A stretch of 64,000 bases of DNA, from contig NW_004450945.1 of assembly GCF_000321225.1 (NCBI RefSeq), positions 511,764 to 575,763 on the forward strand. Direction: 5' to 3'. This DNA is from Odobenus rosmarus divergens (Eukaryota; Chordata; Mammalia; Carnivora; Odobenidae). Numbering within the stretch: position 1 is the first letter of the stretch; every line of letters begins with the position of its first letter. Under the pieces are notes generated by a model. It had not been told where the DNA came from. It saw nothing but the letters and a program-made list of their open reading frames with translations, and did not search any database. Positions 33,433-44,760 of the stretch are shown one piece after another. A program made the translations under genes and the position numbers.

Positions 33433-33445
33433 AAGAAAGACCATT

Positions 33446-33650
33446 GGGCGCCTGGGTGGCTCAGTTGGTTAAGCGACTGCCTTCGGCTCAGGTCATGATC
33501 CTGGAGTCCTGGGATCGAGTCCCACATCGGGCTCCCTGCTCAGCAGGGAGTCTGCTTCTCCCTCTGACCCTCTTCCCTCTCGTGCTCTCTATCTCTCATT
33601 CTCTCTCTCTCAAATAAATAAATAAAATCTTTAAAAAAAAAAAAAAGAAA
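33446..33650 (+). repeat. CAN SINE, young full-length copy with perfect TSD
   Basis: 'gggcgcctgggtggctcagt' at the 5' end, the 'agcgactgccttcggctcag' and 'cctggagtcctgggatcgag' subtype body, 'aaataaataaataaaatctt' and a long poly(A). The perfect 13-bp TSD 'aagaaagaccatt' lies at 33433-33445 and 33651-33663. Nearly identical to the reverse copy at 2852-3050. Confidence 0.96.
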
Positions 33651-33663
33651 AAGAAAGACCATT

Positions 33664-34380
33664 TTCTGACTTTATCTTTCCTTTTACTTTAAATGTGGGA
33701 ATTTGTTTTTGATCCTATCCCTTCTTACTGATTTAATAGCTGTTAGTGGAGAAAAGAAAAGAAATATTTAATATAAAATGATAGTACCTTGAAGGTGCTT
33801 AGGAAGTATTTACTGAGCAAAAAACTGAATTACCATCACCAGCACCCCACACAAAACTCTTTTTTTTTTCCTTTGAGGAAAGGTGAGTCTTGTGTAAGGG
33901 CATTGAGAGGTAAGCTAGTTTTAGTGTATCGAACATACAGAGAAAAACACTCTCGAGAGAGAGGGCAAGAAGCAGTAGAGCTATAAAGGAAAGAAATAAA
34001 CTTTTATCTCGGGGTCCTGCTATACGCCTAGTCAACTGGCAAAGTAAGATTTCTGATGAACTCTGAAATCCCTAAGACTTTGGTCCCAAAAATCCAGGCA
34101 GGAGAGACTAGAGTAGAATATCACAAGGATCCCTTCAAATATAAAACTCTGAGCCTCGTATTTTAGCATAAAAATATATTTTGGCAATTTTTTTTATTAT
34201 TATGAAGGAAGAAGGGAGAGAGAAAGAAGGAATATTTGGAGAAACAAGGAAAGAAAAAACTGAAAGAGAAAGAAATAACCCAAGGCTGGCAAAGAGAAAT
34301 TGGTTTCTCTGTTAAAGAGAAAAAAGAATAAGAGAGAGAGGGAGAGAGAAATATATCTGCTTGGGGATGATTTAAGTTTA
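33664..34380. other. No gene seen; purine-rich
   Basis: Unique, with a GA-rich stretch at 34203-34350. Frames at 33789-33986 (+) and 33799-34035 (-) overlap and are featureless. Confidence 0.5.
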
Positions 34381-34580
34381 AATAAATAAATTAAGTAAGT
34401 AAGTAATTCTAAAAGTAATTCTAAATATATAAGTAATATAAGTAATTCTAAATATATATATAATATAAGTAATTCTAAATATATATATAATATAAGTAAT
34501 TCTAAATATATATATAAGTAATTCTAAATATATATATAATAAATTAAGTATGTAATTCTAAAAGTAATTCTAAAAGTTAT
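34381..34580. repeat. AT-rich tandem repeat, unit about 28-30 bp
   Basis: Successive units of 'taagtaattctaaatatata' with variable 'tataatat' spacers repeat about five to six times, flanked by shorter 'aagtaattctaaaag' units on both sides. The array has a minisatellite-like structure and lies 350 bp before the templated insertion at 34928. Confidence 0.88.
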
Positions 34581-34927
34581 GTTCATGTGGCTCCACCTAT
34601 AGGCATAAAGATTGTCTTTCAGATCCTTAGTCACTGTGGCTGTCAAGTGACAGTCTGATTTCTGACAGTTTAAGCCTTGGAGCAGAGCTGAGGCGGTTAT
34701 ATTCTCCCAGGAAAATGTGTTACACACTGCCCTGAATAATGAGATGAACTACTTAGCTTAGAAATATTGAAGATCTGTGAAATCACTACTGATTTTATTT
34801 TTAAGAGCTACATTAAAAGACCTTGTATTATTGAGACATTGTAATAAAAATTTAACAAGACCACACACTCTAGAGACCATATTAAAATACAATTTTTGTT
34901 ATGATTTCTTTGGAGTCCATTTTCAGC
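34581..34927. other. No gene seen
   Basis: Unique sequence leading to the insertion junction ('gagtccattttcagc' then segment A). Confidence 0.5.
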
Positions 34928-35070
34928 ACATTTATTTACCTTCCTACGTAAATGAAGCAGTTGATTTGTCTCTAGGTCTTAGTTGTGCCCAGTCCATTAG
35001 TCTACTTGAAGAAGAAGAAATTTTCTTTTTTTTTAACTTTTTTTAAAATTTATTCATTTGATAGAGAAAA
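34928..35070 (+). repeat. Templated insertion of two upstream segments
   Basis: 34928-34975 equals 32903-32950 and 34976-35070 equals 31633-31727, both in direct orientation with no difference. The two pieces share a single G at their joint. Their order is swapped relative to the sources. There is no TSD and no poly(A) at the 3' side, so this is not a retroposition product. Confidence 0.93.
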
Positions 35071-35686
35071 CCCTTTGAATAGGGCAGAATTACAACAACG
35101 CCATCCTTTCAAATGAATAAATGTCAAAACCAAGACACAAAGAGAGACCATTACACTAATTTGAATGCAAATTAGCGGCTGAGGTACCGACGCAGAGCTG
35201 AAGAACTCCCTGTTGAAGAATCAAATCCCCTTAGTTGCAAGAAAGTAGCTGAAATGTTTTTCTCCCATTTCTGCCTCTGAAAATTACAATGCTACATTAA
35301 GGCCCAGATCAAGTACAGCCTTTCCATCATATTTTCCTGGTTTTCAGACTCAGGAAGTAACATTTTTTTGATTCTATACTCCTATCACGTTTTACTTATA
35401 CCTCTTTTATGATCCATTTAACATTTACATGTGATGATTTTTGAATTTATATTTATTCTGTGATCTCCTTGTGGGCAAGAGCCACACGTTCTTATTTCTT
35501 GGCTGTCACAAATTTTCACTGGGATGAAAAGCAGTATCATTAACTAACTACAGGTTGGTTACTTCATTTACAAAGCACTGCATAGCTGTCTCTCCTCTCC
35601 TTCATCTTTCAAGTCTTTGTTACATCATTAACCAACTTGACAATAAACTCATGTTTTACATTCTTTCCCTATCTATTGTATCAGTC
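35071..35686. other. No gene seen
   Basis: Unique sequence after the templated insertion. Confidence 0.5.
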
Positions 35687-36112
35687 AATGTTCTTTAGAG
35701 AAACATAGCCAATAAAATGTGTGTGTGTGTGTGTGTGTGTGTGTACATACATCTGGAGCAGGGGGTGGGGGGAAGAGAGCGGAAAAGGAATAGGGATTTA
35801 AAGGATTCACTTGTGTTATTTTAGGGGTTGGCAAGTTTGAAATTTGTAGAACAGTCCAGAAGGCTAGAAACTTGGGCTGGATTTCTATGTTATAGGCTCG
35901 AGGCAGAATTTCTTTGGGAAATCTCAGCTTTTGCTCCTAAGGCCTTTGAGGGATTGGATGAGCCCCACCCACAGGTAATCTCCCTTAAAGTCAACTGACC
36001 ATAAAGGTTACCCACATCTACAAAATACCTTAAAAGCAACACCCAGACTAGTATTTGACCAAATAATTGGCACTATAGCCTACCCTAACTGACATAAAAT
36101 TAGCCATCATAT
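35687..36112 (+). mobile_element. LTR-like ancient repeat (same family as 53672-54183)
   Basis: Starts 'tgtatcagtcaatgttcttt' and ends 'ctgacataaaattagccatca'. The same landmarks occur in the 53.7-kb copy. It contains a (GT)n run at 35718-35743 and 'attggatgagccccacccac'. Family name uncertain. Confidence 0.55.
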
Positions 36113-36304
36113 CTACCTTTTCTCAGACTGGTTTTAGAAGAACCCAGGCTCAGAATGTGGTAATTAATATAAAAAGAAACCCATTATCCTGGGTTATGTG
36201 ATTTTTCTCCAGCAATAGGAGGTCAAGGAACCGGCGGATGAGAGCCTCAAATGTCTCCTTGGCTACTGAAGGTCTCTAGAATAAGTCTTTATATTGAGAG
36301 ACAG

Positions 36305-36545
36305 GATGCACGTTTTAGAGCATAGGCTCTGGAGCTAGACCATGGGGGTTCAAACGCCAGGTTGCCACTTACAAGCTATGAGACTCATAGCAAGTGGTTA
36401 CCTTCAATCCGAATGATTTTTTTTTTCTTTTCAAAACAGGGATATTAATGATGTCTGCCTCATTGGGTTTTGCTGGAACTGCATTAAAACATGTAAAATG
36501 CTTACAACAGTGTCTGTTATGTACTAAGTGCTATAGGTGTTTTCT
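36305..36545 (+). repeat. MIR SINE
   Basis: 'gagcataggctctggagcta', 'gttgccacttacaagctatg', 'acagggatattaatgatgtc', 'acagtgtctgttatgtacta' give a nearly full-length sense MIR. Confidence 0.87.
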
Positions 36546-36744
36546 GTGGCAGTAACAAAAATGAGCATATGATAGTGGTGATGATGATGATTGGCATGGT
36601 AAGGGGAGAGAGCAATTCAGAAGATAGAGTTTTCAATGAAGAAGGCCAGGAGATGACAGTTTTGTAGAAGCCTTGTGAATGACACAGACAGATGGTATGA
36701 GCCTGAGAGGAGCTGAACTTCTGAAGAAGGAAGAAGAAATCCTT

Positions 36745-36924
36745 TTTTTTTTAAAGATTTTATTTATTTAACAGAGAGAGACACAACAAGAGAGGGAACA
36801 CAAGCAGGGGGAGTGGGAGAGGGAGAAGCAGGCTTCCCGCTGAGCAGGGACCCCGATGCGGGGCTCGATCCCAGGACCTGGAATCATGACCTGAGCCGAA
36901 GACAGACACCCAAGGACTGAGCCA
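36745..36924 (-). repeat. CAN SINE, 5' end missing
   Basis: Reverse SINE from 'tttaaagattttatttattt' to 'aaggactgagcca'. The last 12-15 bases of the expected 5' terminus ('cccaggcgcccc') are absent and no clear TSD is seen. Either 5'-truncated at insertion or trimmed later. Confidence 0.92.
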
Positions 36925-37141
36925 GTTACGGTTCTTAGGAGGAGGCAGGGAAAACACTTGTCTTCACCAGAGCTTCCTAGAAAACATACTGAGGAAACAC
37001 TTTAGTGTCGAGATAAACAGGAATGTGAGATATGTTGGAATTAGCCCAGATTATTTTTCAGAAAAAGAGATATTAGATCAAGTGTGTAGCATTCGGAGAA
37101 CTTCAGAATGATTGCTCTTACTTAAAGCTTTCTCTGTGGTT

Positions 37142-37353
37142 GGGGTGTCTGGGCGGCTCAGTCAGTTACATGACTGACTCTTAATTTCAGTTCAGGTCAT
37201 GGTCTCAGGGTCATGAGATCGAGCCCCACCGCACCCCCACCTTGGACCCTGGGCTCAGGAGGAGCCTTCTTGAGATTCTCTTCCTCTGCCCCTCATTCTC
37301 ACCCCCACCCCCTCATGCTCTCTCTTTCAAAAAAACAATAAAATAAAATAAAA
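37142..37353 (+). repeat. CAN SINE, older subtype
   Basis: 'ggggtgtctgggcggctcag' at the 5' end, the 'gactgactcttaatttcagt' variant, and an (AAAAT)n-like tail. The flanks 'aaagctttctctg' and 'aaagcttcttttctg' are a decayed TSD. Confidence 0.92.
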
Positions 37354-37433
37354 CAAAGCTTCTTTTCTGTTGCAATTAAAGGCAGTGAAAACAGGGGATA
37401 GGATGGTATAGGACGGGAAGTTAGTAAGTAACG

Positions 37434-37465
37434 TGTGTGTGTGTGTATGTGTGTGCACGTGTGTG
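37434..37465. repeat. (GT)n microsatellite, interrupted
   Basis: 'gtgtgtgtgtgtatgtgtgt' and 'gcacgtgtgtgt'. Confidence 0.9.
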
Positions 37466-37539
37466 TTAGGGAGTGAGAGGGCAAGCCACATGTACAGGAG
37501 CATAAAGTAATGACTATGTCTCAAGTACTTATTGTCATT

Positions 37540-38150
37540 ATTATATTTTAAAAATGAAGTTGAAATAATATTTTCAATTTAAATCTTGCCTTTTTCATTT
37601 AATATTACGTCTTGATAATTTTATTATGCCATTAAATATTCTTCAAATTTATTTTATTGAGGATGTTATATTATACCAAAGTTTCACAAGGTCTTTACGC
37701 CATTTAGATATTTTTTCCTATTTTAAATCATATAATTGATGATAAATAAATAAATTCTGATCACATTTAGAGGGCAATTTTCTTCAGTAGTTTAAATTGT
37801 TTCCAATGTTTTAGGTTAAAAAATATCTTGTTATTTTTATTGAGTTTTGATTATTAGAGAGATTGAAATTTTATTTCATTTGTTTAATTGATAAATCATA
37901 CTTCTTTTTTGTGAGTTTGTATCTTTTGCTTATTATTCAGTTGGAGAGCTAGAGTATTTTTTTATATAAATGAGCTTTTTATGTGTTGATTATATGAACA
38001 TTTCACCTGTCATATGTATTGCAAATATTCATTCTTAGCCTGTATTTTTCTTTCTAATATTATCTATGAAGTTTTGGTACCAGTCTTTCAATTGTCTGTC
38101 CAAATTGTCTATGATACTTTTGCATGCTGATTTAATTTATTACTTTCATT
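37540..38150 (-). repeat. Old L1M fragment, antisense
   Basis: 'gccattaaatattcttcaaa' and the following AT-rich text ('cttgttatttttattgagtt', 'gtatcttttgcttattattc', 'ttgcaaatattcattcttag') resemble an antisense L1M 3' region. Diverged; ends uncertain. Confidence 0.5.
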
Positions 38151-39034
38151 TTTAGTAGAGCCTTCTCTATCTTGTAAGGGTAAAGGCAGAATTAATTGTG
38201 AAAGATGAGTAAAGATAATTTTTAAGATGTATTTTAATGTTATAGTAATTAGAGTAGTGTGATATTTTTATAAGACCTTAACATAGCACTCAGACCTCAA
38301 TCTGAACATCTGATTGATATGGAAATAAGTGTAATTTCTGGTGTGTAACTGTCATTTATCAAGTTTTTTCCCCTAAATTTTCTGGCTTCTCCTGTGGGGT
38401 TATTTCTATTTGTTCAGGGGGTATATATTCCTGGAAAATGTGGAATTGATTATTATGTTTCAAATGAGTAATGCAGTCTCTTTTTTAAAGAAAAAGTATA
38501 ATATTGCTTTTGAACTAGACCACACCTGTTGGTCGAGGGGTTCTATACTTTATTGATGGTATAACGGTTCACCTTCTATTTATTTCTGTCTCTGAAAATA
38601 CTACATTTCTGTTTGTGTCAACTTGAAATAAATGTGGAAAACACAGTATCACTTAGGGACCTAGAACACTGTCTTAACATTGAACCTCATAAAGCTTTGT
38701 AGTGATTTCTTTATAACCCAGAAATGGCTTTATTGCTTCTATGCAGCCGACGTTCTCTATCTCCAGAGAGGCAGGGAGAAGGGTACTGAAATTTCTTACC
38801 ATTTTCTTACTTGACTTTGTTATTTTGTTTTATTGACATCGTTTTAACTGCTGCTGCTATTGATATTCAATACCAAAAGCACTACAGAATTCAAACACAA
38901 GTAAAAATTTACTCTGCTTTTGTAAATTTCCATCTTGCTTTTTCTTTGATAAATGTGTGCACACAAACAAATGCCATATCATAGAAACAGCCATTCTTCT
39001 TTTCCCTCTGACAAATAATATCTGTTGAGATGCC
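38151..39034. other. No gene seen
   Basis: Unique AT-rich sequence. Confidence 0.5.
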
Positions 39035-39048
39035 TCTCCCTGGTATTT

Positions 39049-39253
39049 TTTAAAAAAATTTATTTATTTATTTATTTGAGGGGGGCGGAGCGTAGGAGGA
39101 GGGGCAGAGGGAGAAAGAGAAAGAGAATCCCAAACAGACTCGCTGCTGAGCGCGGAGCCCAATGTGGGGCTCGATCTCACAACCCTGAGATCACGACCTG
39201 AGCCAAAATCAATACTCTTGACACTTAACCAACTGAGCCACCCAGGTGCCCCA
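39049..39253 (-). repeat. CAN SINE with TSD
   Basis: Reverse SINE: 'tttatttatttatttatttg' to 'gagccacccaggtgcccc'. The TSD is 'tctccctggtattt' (39035-39048) against 'tctctctggtattt' (39254-39267). Confidence 0.94.
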
Positions 39254-39267
39254 TCTCTCTGGTATTT

Positions 39268-39714
39268 AAAAAAAAAAAATTTCAAGAACTAGCTATGGGC
39301 TACTTTATGTAATCTTTAAGAAACTTTCTATAATATGATTTAATAAATGATATCTAAGTTACTAAAGAAGGGATGCCCAGGGTCAGACTTCTTTTAAAAT
39401 ACCGATTAAATCTCAAATATCATGATATTCTATTAGAAGAGCTACTTGTCATGTACTAAAGTCATCCATGGCTCCTCATGCTGCCAGATCAACACTTAAC
39501 AACCTAATGGTCCCAGTGGCTGTGGCAGTGCATTTAGAAAGATACTTTCTGTCTGTGAGATTCTACTTCTCTATGTGTAAGTTGAGTCTATGTCTACTCA
39601 TGGTTCTTCACCACAAAATGGGGAAGAAAAATGAGATAATGTCTTTAAGTGTGTTAAGTATCTAGAACTCACTGTCCAATAAGTATAGAAGAGATCATTA
39701 GGCATGCAAGATAA
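39268..39714. other. No gene seen
   Basis: Unique sequence. Confidence 0.5.
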
Positions 39715-39985
39715 AATAAAATAAAAATTATTAACATATAATGCATTATTTGTTTTAGGGGTACAAGTCTCTGATTCATCAGTCGTATATAACACCCAGT
39801 GCTCATTACAACACATACCCTCCCCAATGTCCATCACCCAAACACCACATCCCCCCACCCCCCTCCATTCCAGCAAGTTTGTTTGCTGAGATTAAGAGTC
39901 ACTTATGGTTTGTCTCCCTCTCTGGTATCCTCTTGTTTCATTTTTCCCTTCCTTCCCCTATGACCCTCTGTCTTGCTTTTTAATC
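39715..39985 (-). repeat. Carnivore-lineage L1 3' end, 5'-truncated
   Basis: Reverse complement of the L1 3'UTR: 'attattaacatataatgcat', 'ctgattcatcagtcgtatat', 'cccagtgctcattacaacac', 'ctccccaatgtccatcaccc', 'gagattaagagtcacttatg' and 'tcttgtttcatttttccctt'. It is relatively well preserved, so younger than the L1M pieces. Its tail side is (AAAAT)n at 39711-39727. Confidence 0.82.
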
Positions 39986-40014
39986 AATGAGACAAAGGGG
40001 GCAGAGCCTTTACT

Positions 40015-40210
40015 TCCATTCATTTATTCATTTATTCATTCATTCAAAATGTCATGGAGAGCCTACTCTATCCCAGGCAGTGTAGGGTTTGCAAAGTTGA
40101 AAATGGTATAGTCCTTTAAGGAACCATCTAGTGGGAGGAACTGATAGAGGTACAAATAGTTGTTAGCACCTGAGGTGATGAGATTGAAGTGACTATCACC
40201 AGTATGGGAT
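40015..40210 (-). repeat. L2 3' end, antisense
   Basis: 'tcattcattcattcaaaatg' and 'ctatcccaggcagtgtaggg' match the antisense L2 3' terminus. The ATTC units at 40019-40045 are the L2 tail. Confidence 0.65.
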
Positions 40211-40399
40211 AGGAAAATATCAGCTGTATAAAGAGAAAAGGGGAGTAGGGGTTTGTTGCAACTGACTGTTATTATGTAAAGCTATTGGCAATATTCTATA
40301 ATATTTATGAACCGCTCTAAGAAAAAAAATTAAAAGATGACACCAGTGCTATAATATCAGAATCTGCTAGTATTTCTCTTCATTAATTTTTATCCACTT

Positions 40400-40760
40400 C
40401 AATTAATTTTCTTTAACTGACATATGGAATTTAACCAATATTTTAACCAATATTTAAGTATACAAAACTAGCCAGCAGAATGTGAATCTCATTCCATGGC
40501 CCGCAGCCACTACTCCTCCATCCCCCTCAGGGGTACCCACTATGGATGTCTTTGTGTAAATTCTTGTGGTCCCCCTCTATGAATTGATGTGCATATACAA
40601 ATACATTAAATACATCTTTCAAAGATAAATGAGAAGCATTGCTAAGCAACTTGTGCTTTTTTTTTCAATGATGATGATTTCTTGGAAATTTCTGCATCCT
40701 TTCATCATCTTTTTAAATCACTATTACATAGAATTCCACAATATGATTTATCTTTAGAAT
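40400..40760 (-). repeat. Old L1M fragment, antisense
   Basis: 'cactactcctccatccccct', 'ggggtacccactatggatgt' and 'cctttcatcatctttttaaa' to 'agaattccacaatatg' follow an antisense L1M 3'UTR. Confidence 0.5.
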
Positions 40761-40937
40761 AAGGTATGGGTATGTGAGTACCCAGGGTTGCTCATAGATT
40801 TTCCAAGAATGTATGGGAATGGAGAAAGGGAACGATTTCCAGATCTTTGACTTTCAAATGAACTTTTCCCTAAAATTGATTTGCCTGAGAATGATCCTGT
40901 TGTCTGAAAGTCTTCCTTTCCTGTCTCCACTTTTGCA

Positions 40938-40961
40938 ATCAATCAATCAATCAATCAATCA
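40938..40961. repeat. (AATC)n microsatellite
   Basis: Six 'aatc' units. No SINE attached, unlike the similar run at 46453-46471. Confidence 0.92.
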
Positions 40962-41052
40962 CCATTCACCTATTTAACAGCAGAGAAGCACACCTCTCAC
41001 TAATTTTTATCATTCACTGTGATGCAATTGCCTCAAGATAGAAATGATTTTG

Positions 41053-41250
41053 GGGGGGCACCTGGGTGGCTCAGTTGGTTAAGCGTCTGCCTTCAGCTCA
41101 GGTCATGATCCCAGGGTCCTGGGATCGAGCGCCGCATCGGGCTCCCTGCTCGACGGGAAGTCTGCTTCTCTCTCTCCCACTCCTCCTGCTTGTGTTCCCT
41201 CTCTCGCTGTGTCTCTGTCAAATAAATAAATAAAATCTTTAAAAAAAAGA
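41053..41250 (+). repeat. CAN SINE, full length
   Basis: 'ggggggcacctgggtggctc' at the 5' end, 'gcgtctgccttcagctcagg', 'cttgtgttccctctctcgct', 'aataaataaataaaatcttt' plus poly(A). TSD 'gaaatgatttt' from 41041 and again from 41252. Confidence 0.95.
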
Positions 41251-41261
41251 AGAAATGATTT

Positions 41262-41613
41262 TTGGGTGCAAATCAAAAGACAGTTGGAGAATGCATAGCT
41301 TCTAGAGGGAAGGGGACAGGAGGAACAAGGCACAGAATGTTCTAACATATTGAGAGATAACATCGATTTTATTAGGCAATTGGAATAGCTTAGAATTGGA
41401 AATGAGATGGTTGTCCCAGGTATTTATATGCTGTTTGAATTGAAAATGAAGTAAAATATTTTCGACACAAATATAAGAACTATCATTGCTATTTGGATTA
41501 CATGGCAGATACTTTTCATAAATTGAATGAGTGAATTTATAGCACCTAGATTGAGATGAAAATATATTTAAAGCATGTGTACCATATTAAAAACATCAGA
41601 AATCATATATTTC
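41262..41613. other. No gene seen
   Basis: Unique sequence between two SINEs. Confidence 0.5.
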
Positions 41614-41629
41614 TCAATAAAACATTATT

Positions 41630-41819
41630 TTCTTAAATATTTTATTTATTTATTTGTTTGTTTGTTTGTTTTAGCGGGGTGGAAGAAGAGGGAAAGAGAA
41701 TCACCAGCAGACTCCACCCTGAGCACCAACCCCAGACTCAGTCTCAGGACCCTGAGATCATGACCTGAGCTGAACCCAAGAGTAAGATGCTTAACCCACT
41801 GAGCCACCCAGGCGCCCCA
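41630..41819 (-). repeat. CAN SINE with (TTTG)n tail
   Basis: Reverse SINE: 'ttatttatttatttgtttgt' tail, 'accctgagatcatgacctga' and 'gagccacccaggcgcccc'. TSD 'caataaaac' from 41614 and from 41820. Confidence 0.93.
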
Positions 41820-41929
41820 CAATAAAACTTCATGATTAAAATAAAGTTGATGTCATAGTTTCTCAAAGGCTGTTTGAGGAACAGGTGAACAAAATTTTAA
41901 AGATCAGCATCTTATGATATTCTCTTATT

Positions 41930-43230
41930 GGTAGATTTCCATCATTCCTTCAATCAGCAGATCCTTACGGAACACCTACTGAGTGCCCAACAACCATTTT
42001 TAAGAGCTGGAGGTACATGAGTGAATAATAATAAACAGAATTATCCAACTAACCCAACAAAAAACCCAGTTTAAAACAATGTTAGAGGAGGCAGAAAATA
42101 AATACACAAATTTGTAAAGCATAAAATACACACTATGTCAAATGGTAATGACGGAGTGTGCAATTTTAAATAGGGTGGTCAGGAGAGGCTCAGTGAGAAG
42201 GTGACATTTAAGTAAAGGCTTGAAATAGGTCAGGGACCAACTGAAGAAATACAGGCAAAGGGAACAGGAAGTGAATGGGCCCTATGCCAAGGTTCTATCT
42301 GGAGTTGGAAGATTTGGAAGGAGGGCAAAGTGTCTTGAGTAGGATGAGCCAGGACAGAGTGTTGGTTGCGGGGTGGGTGGAGAGGGCAGAAAGTCAAGGA
42401 GAGGGAGTGCTGGGGGGAGGAGAAATGATGTTGAGGTAAGATTTATAGGACTTTGTAAAAACTCTGGCTTTTACTGTGAGTGAAGTGGGAAGCCAGGGGA
42501 GAAGTCTAAGCAGGAGAGAAACAGTATCTGATTTTCATTTTATAAGAATCATTCTATCTGCTCTGTTAAAGGTAGACCACAGCAGGGCGTGGAACTCTGG
42601 AGACCAGTTAGGAGACTGTTTCAGTCATTCAGGTAGGAGATGGTAGTGGCTCAGGCCAGAGTCCTTAGAGTGGAGGAGGTGAGCAGTATTTGGAATCTTC
42701 ACATGTCTTTAGACTACAGACAAAGTAGGGCTGTATGAATTTCTGGCAAATTGAATAGAGGATATGAGGGAAAGTGTTTCAAATATGGCTTCTAGAATTT
42801 TGGCCTGAACTCCTGGAATGATGAAATTTCTATTTACTGAGATCTAGGAGATGGAGGCAAGGACAGGTTTGGAAGAGAAGATCAAGAGTTTGTTTTTCAA
42901 GTTATGTGTGGGATGCACATAAGATACAGAAAAGAAGATGTCAGCAGGCATCTGGAGGTCAGAGGAGGAGTATACATGCTAGAAGCATAAATTGTCAAGT
43001 GGAGAGTAGCAGATGTTGAATCAGAACCAAGAGGCCAGAGGAGGTCACCAAGGAAATGAGGATAGATGGAAAGGAGGTTTTAGGATCCAGTCCTGGGGAA
43101 CCGTGATGCAAAGAGTCGGAAGAGATGAACAGGAACGAAGTCTCAGTGGCCATGGAGGAAGGGAGACAGCCAGGAGAGTACCAGGTTTTAGAAAGCAAGA
43201 GAAGTTAGTTTGCTTTACTATGTTTCCCAT
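41930..43230 (-). repeat. Long L2 LINE, antisense
   Basis: Begins with the antisense L2 3' end ('cttacggaacacctactgag') and continues through 'ggtggtcaggagaggctcag', 'gaaggtgacatttaagtaaa', 'aactctggcttttactgtga', 'gaccagttaggagactgttt', 'atttctatttactgagatct', and 'ccagtcctggggaaccgtga'. About 1.3 kb survives; coding frames are decayed. Two overlapping small frames (42995-43198, 43013-43291) are remnants or chance. Confidence 0.75.
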
Positions 43231-43252
43231 TTTTCATTACTATTTAAAAAAA

Positions 43253-44760
43253 AATGAAGCAATGAACATAAATCTTTGTGAACATATGTGACTATTTCCT
43301 GAGAATTCATTCCAGAAGTAGAACCGCTATGTCAAAAATATGTACATTTAGAAATTTTATAGATTCTGCCAAACTGCCTTCCAAATCTGCTTCACCAGTT
43401 GCTTACTCTTCTAGAGTGTTTGAGAGTGCTCATTTCCGCATGTTATTACACGCTCTTAGTATTTCCAAACTTTAAAAACAAGTAAAAAATACCTGATTTG
43501 GATTTGCATTTCTCTGATCCATGTTAAGTGTGAGCGTCTTTTTATCAGTTTATTGTCCATTTGTATTTCTTCAGTAAATTCTGGTCCAAATCATTTGCCC
43601 ATTTTTTAATTGACTCGTTTCCTTATTGATGTGTACATGTAGAAGCACTTTTATATCCTGAATGTAATTTCCAGTCTGTCACTTGTTGTGTAACTTTGGG
43701 TATGCTGTCTGTCATCAAAGAGAAATTGAAAATTTTTATGTAGTTAAGTGTGTCAAACCTTTTCTTTATGGCTCTGAGTTTGTGTTTTGCTTGGATTTTC
43801 CCCCATCTGGTTATAAAAATTACCCCGCATTTTCTCCTTAACACCCTTATAGTTTTGTTTTTTTACATTTACCTCTCTAAGCCATAAGGAATTTATGCCA
43901 ATATATGGCTTGAAGTTGAAAATAGCTATTTTTTTTTCTAAATGCACAACACATTTTGGCTACACCATTCATTGAATACTTGGTCTCTTTTTCCCACTGA
44001 TTCAAAATGTCATGTTCATCATCAGCTTAATTTCAGTATTTTTCATGATTCTGTTTCTGGCCTCTGTGCTATTCAATTGGCCTACAGATCTATTTTTGCA
44101 TAATTTTACATCTTTTAATAACTATTATTTTATGATACTTTTTACATTTTGTTGTCTTTTTAAATTTTTATTTATTTTTTTATTTTTAAAATTTAAGTTT
44201 AATTAACATATAGTGTATTTACATTTTATTTTTATTTATTTTTAAAGATTTTATTTATTTATTTGACAGAGAGAGAGATAGGTAGAGCAGGAACACAAGC
44301 AGGGGGAGTGGGAGAGGGAGAAGCAGGCTTCCCGCTGAGCAGGGAGCCAGAGGCGGGGCTGGATCCCACATGACCCGAGCCGGAGGCAGACGCTTAACAA
44401 CTGAGCCACCCAGAGGCCTGTGTTTTTACATTTTAAACAAGTTCTTTATCTTATCTTTTGGTGGAGGTTACTGTTTCACATTTGCCCTTTCATTTAAACA
44501 TTACAGCCAATTTGTAATGTTCCAATATACAAATAAATAAAAATCTTTGGGGAATATCCTGGAATTTTGTTTGATTTATAAATTTGGGAAAAGTGTGCCT
44601 ATTTATAATAGTGAATCTTCCTTCAATAAGCACAGCTTACCTTTCCATTCTTCCGTGTTCCTTGATAGGGTTCTAGAATTTTCTTCATGAATGTCTTATT
44701 CATTGAATGTTAGGCATATTCTTAGTTAATTTACAGTTTCTCCTAGAATTTTATGAGGAG
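43253..44760 (-). repeat. Old L1M fragment, antisense, split by SINE
   Basis: 'ttccagaagtagaaccgcta', 'tctgccaaactgccttccaa', 'gatttgcatttctctgatcc', 'catttgcccattttttaatt', 'ttataaaaattaccccgcat' and 'gccaatatatggcttgaagt', then after the SINE 'atttgggaaaagtgtgccta' and 'tccttgatagggttctagaa'. This is the antisense order from 3'UTR into ORF2. Confidence 0.68.
44229..44419 (-). repeat. CAN SINE inside L1M
   Basis: Reverse SINE: 'tttaaagattttatttattt' to 'gagccacccagaggcct', with a deletion in the 'ggatcctgggatcatgacc' region. TSD 'gtgtatttacatttta' (44213-44228) against 'gtgtttttacatttta' (44420-44435). Confidence 0.93.

Noticed and set aside
33446..33520. tRNA-like A and B box sequence
   Set aside because: This is the tRNA-Lys-derived head of a CAN SINE, not a functional tRNA gene; the same applies to every SINE in the window.
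40938..40961. Regularly spaced short repeats that could suggest an array such as CRISPR
   Set aside because: Plain (AATC)n microsatellite in a vertebrate genome with no spacers. No CRISPR-like array exists in the window.
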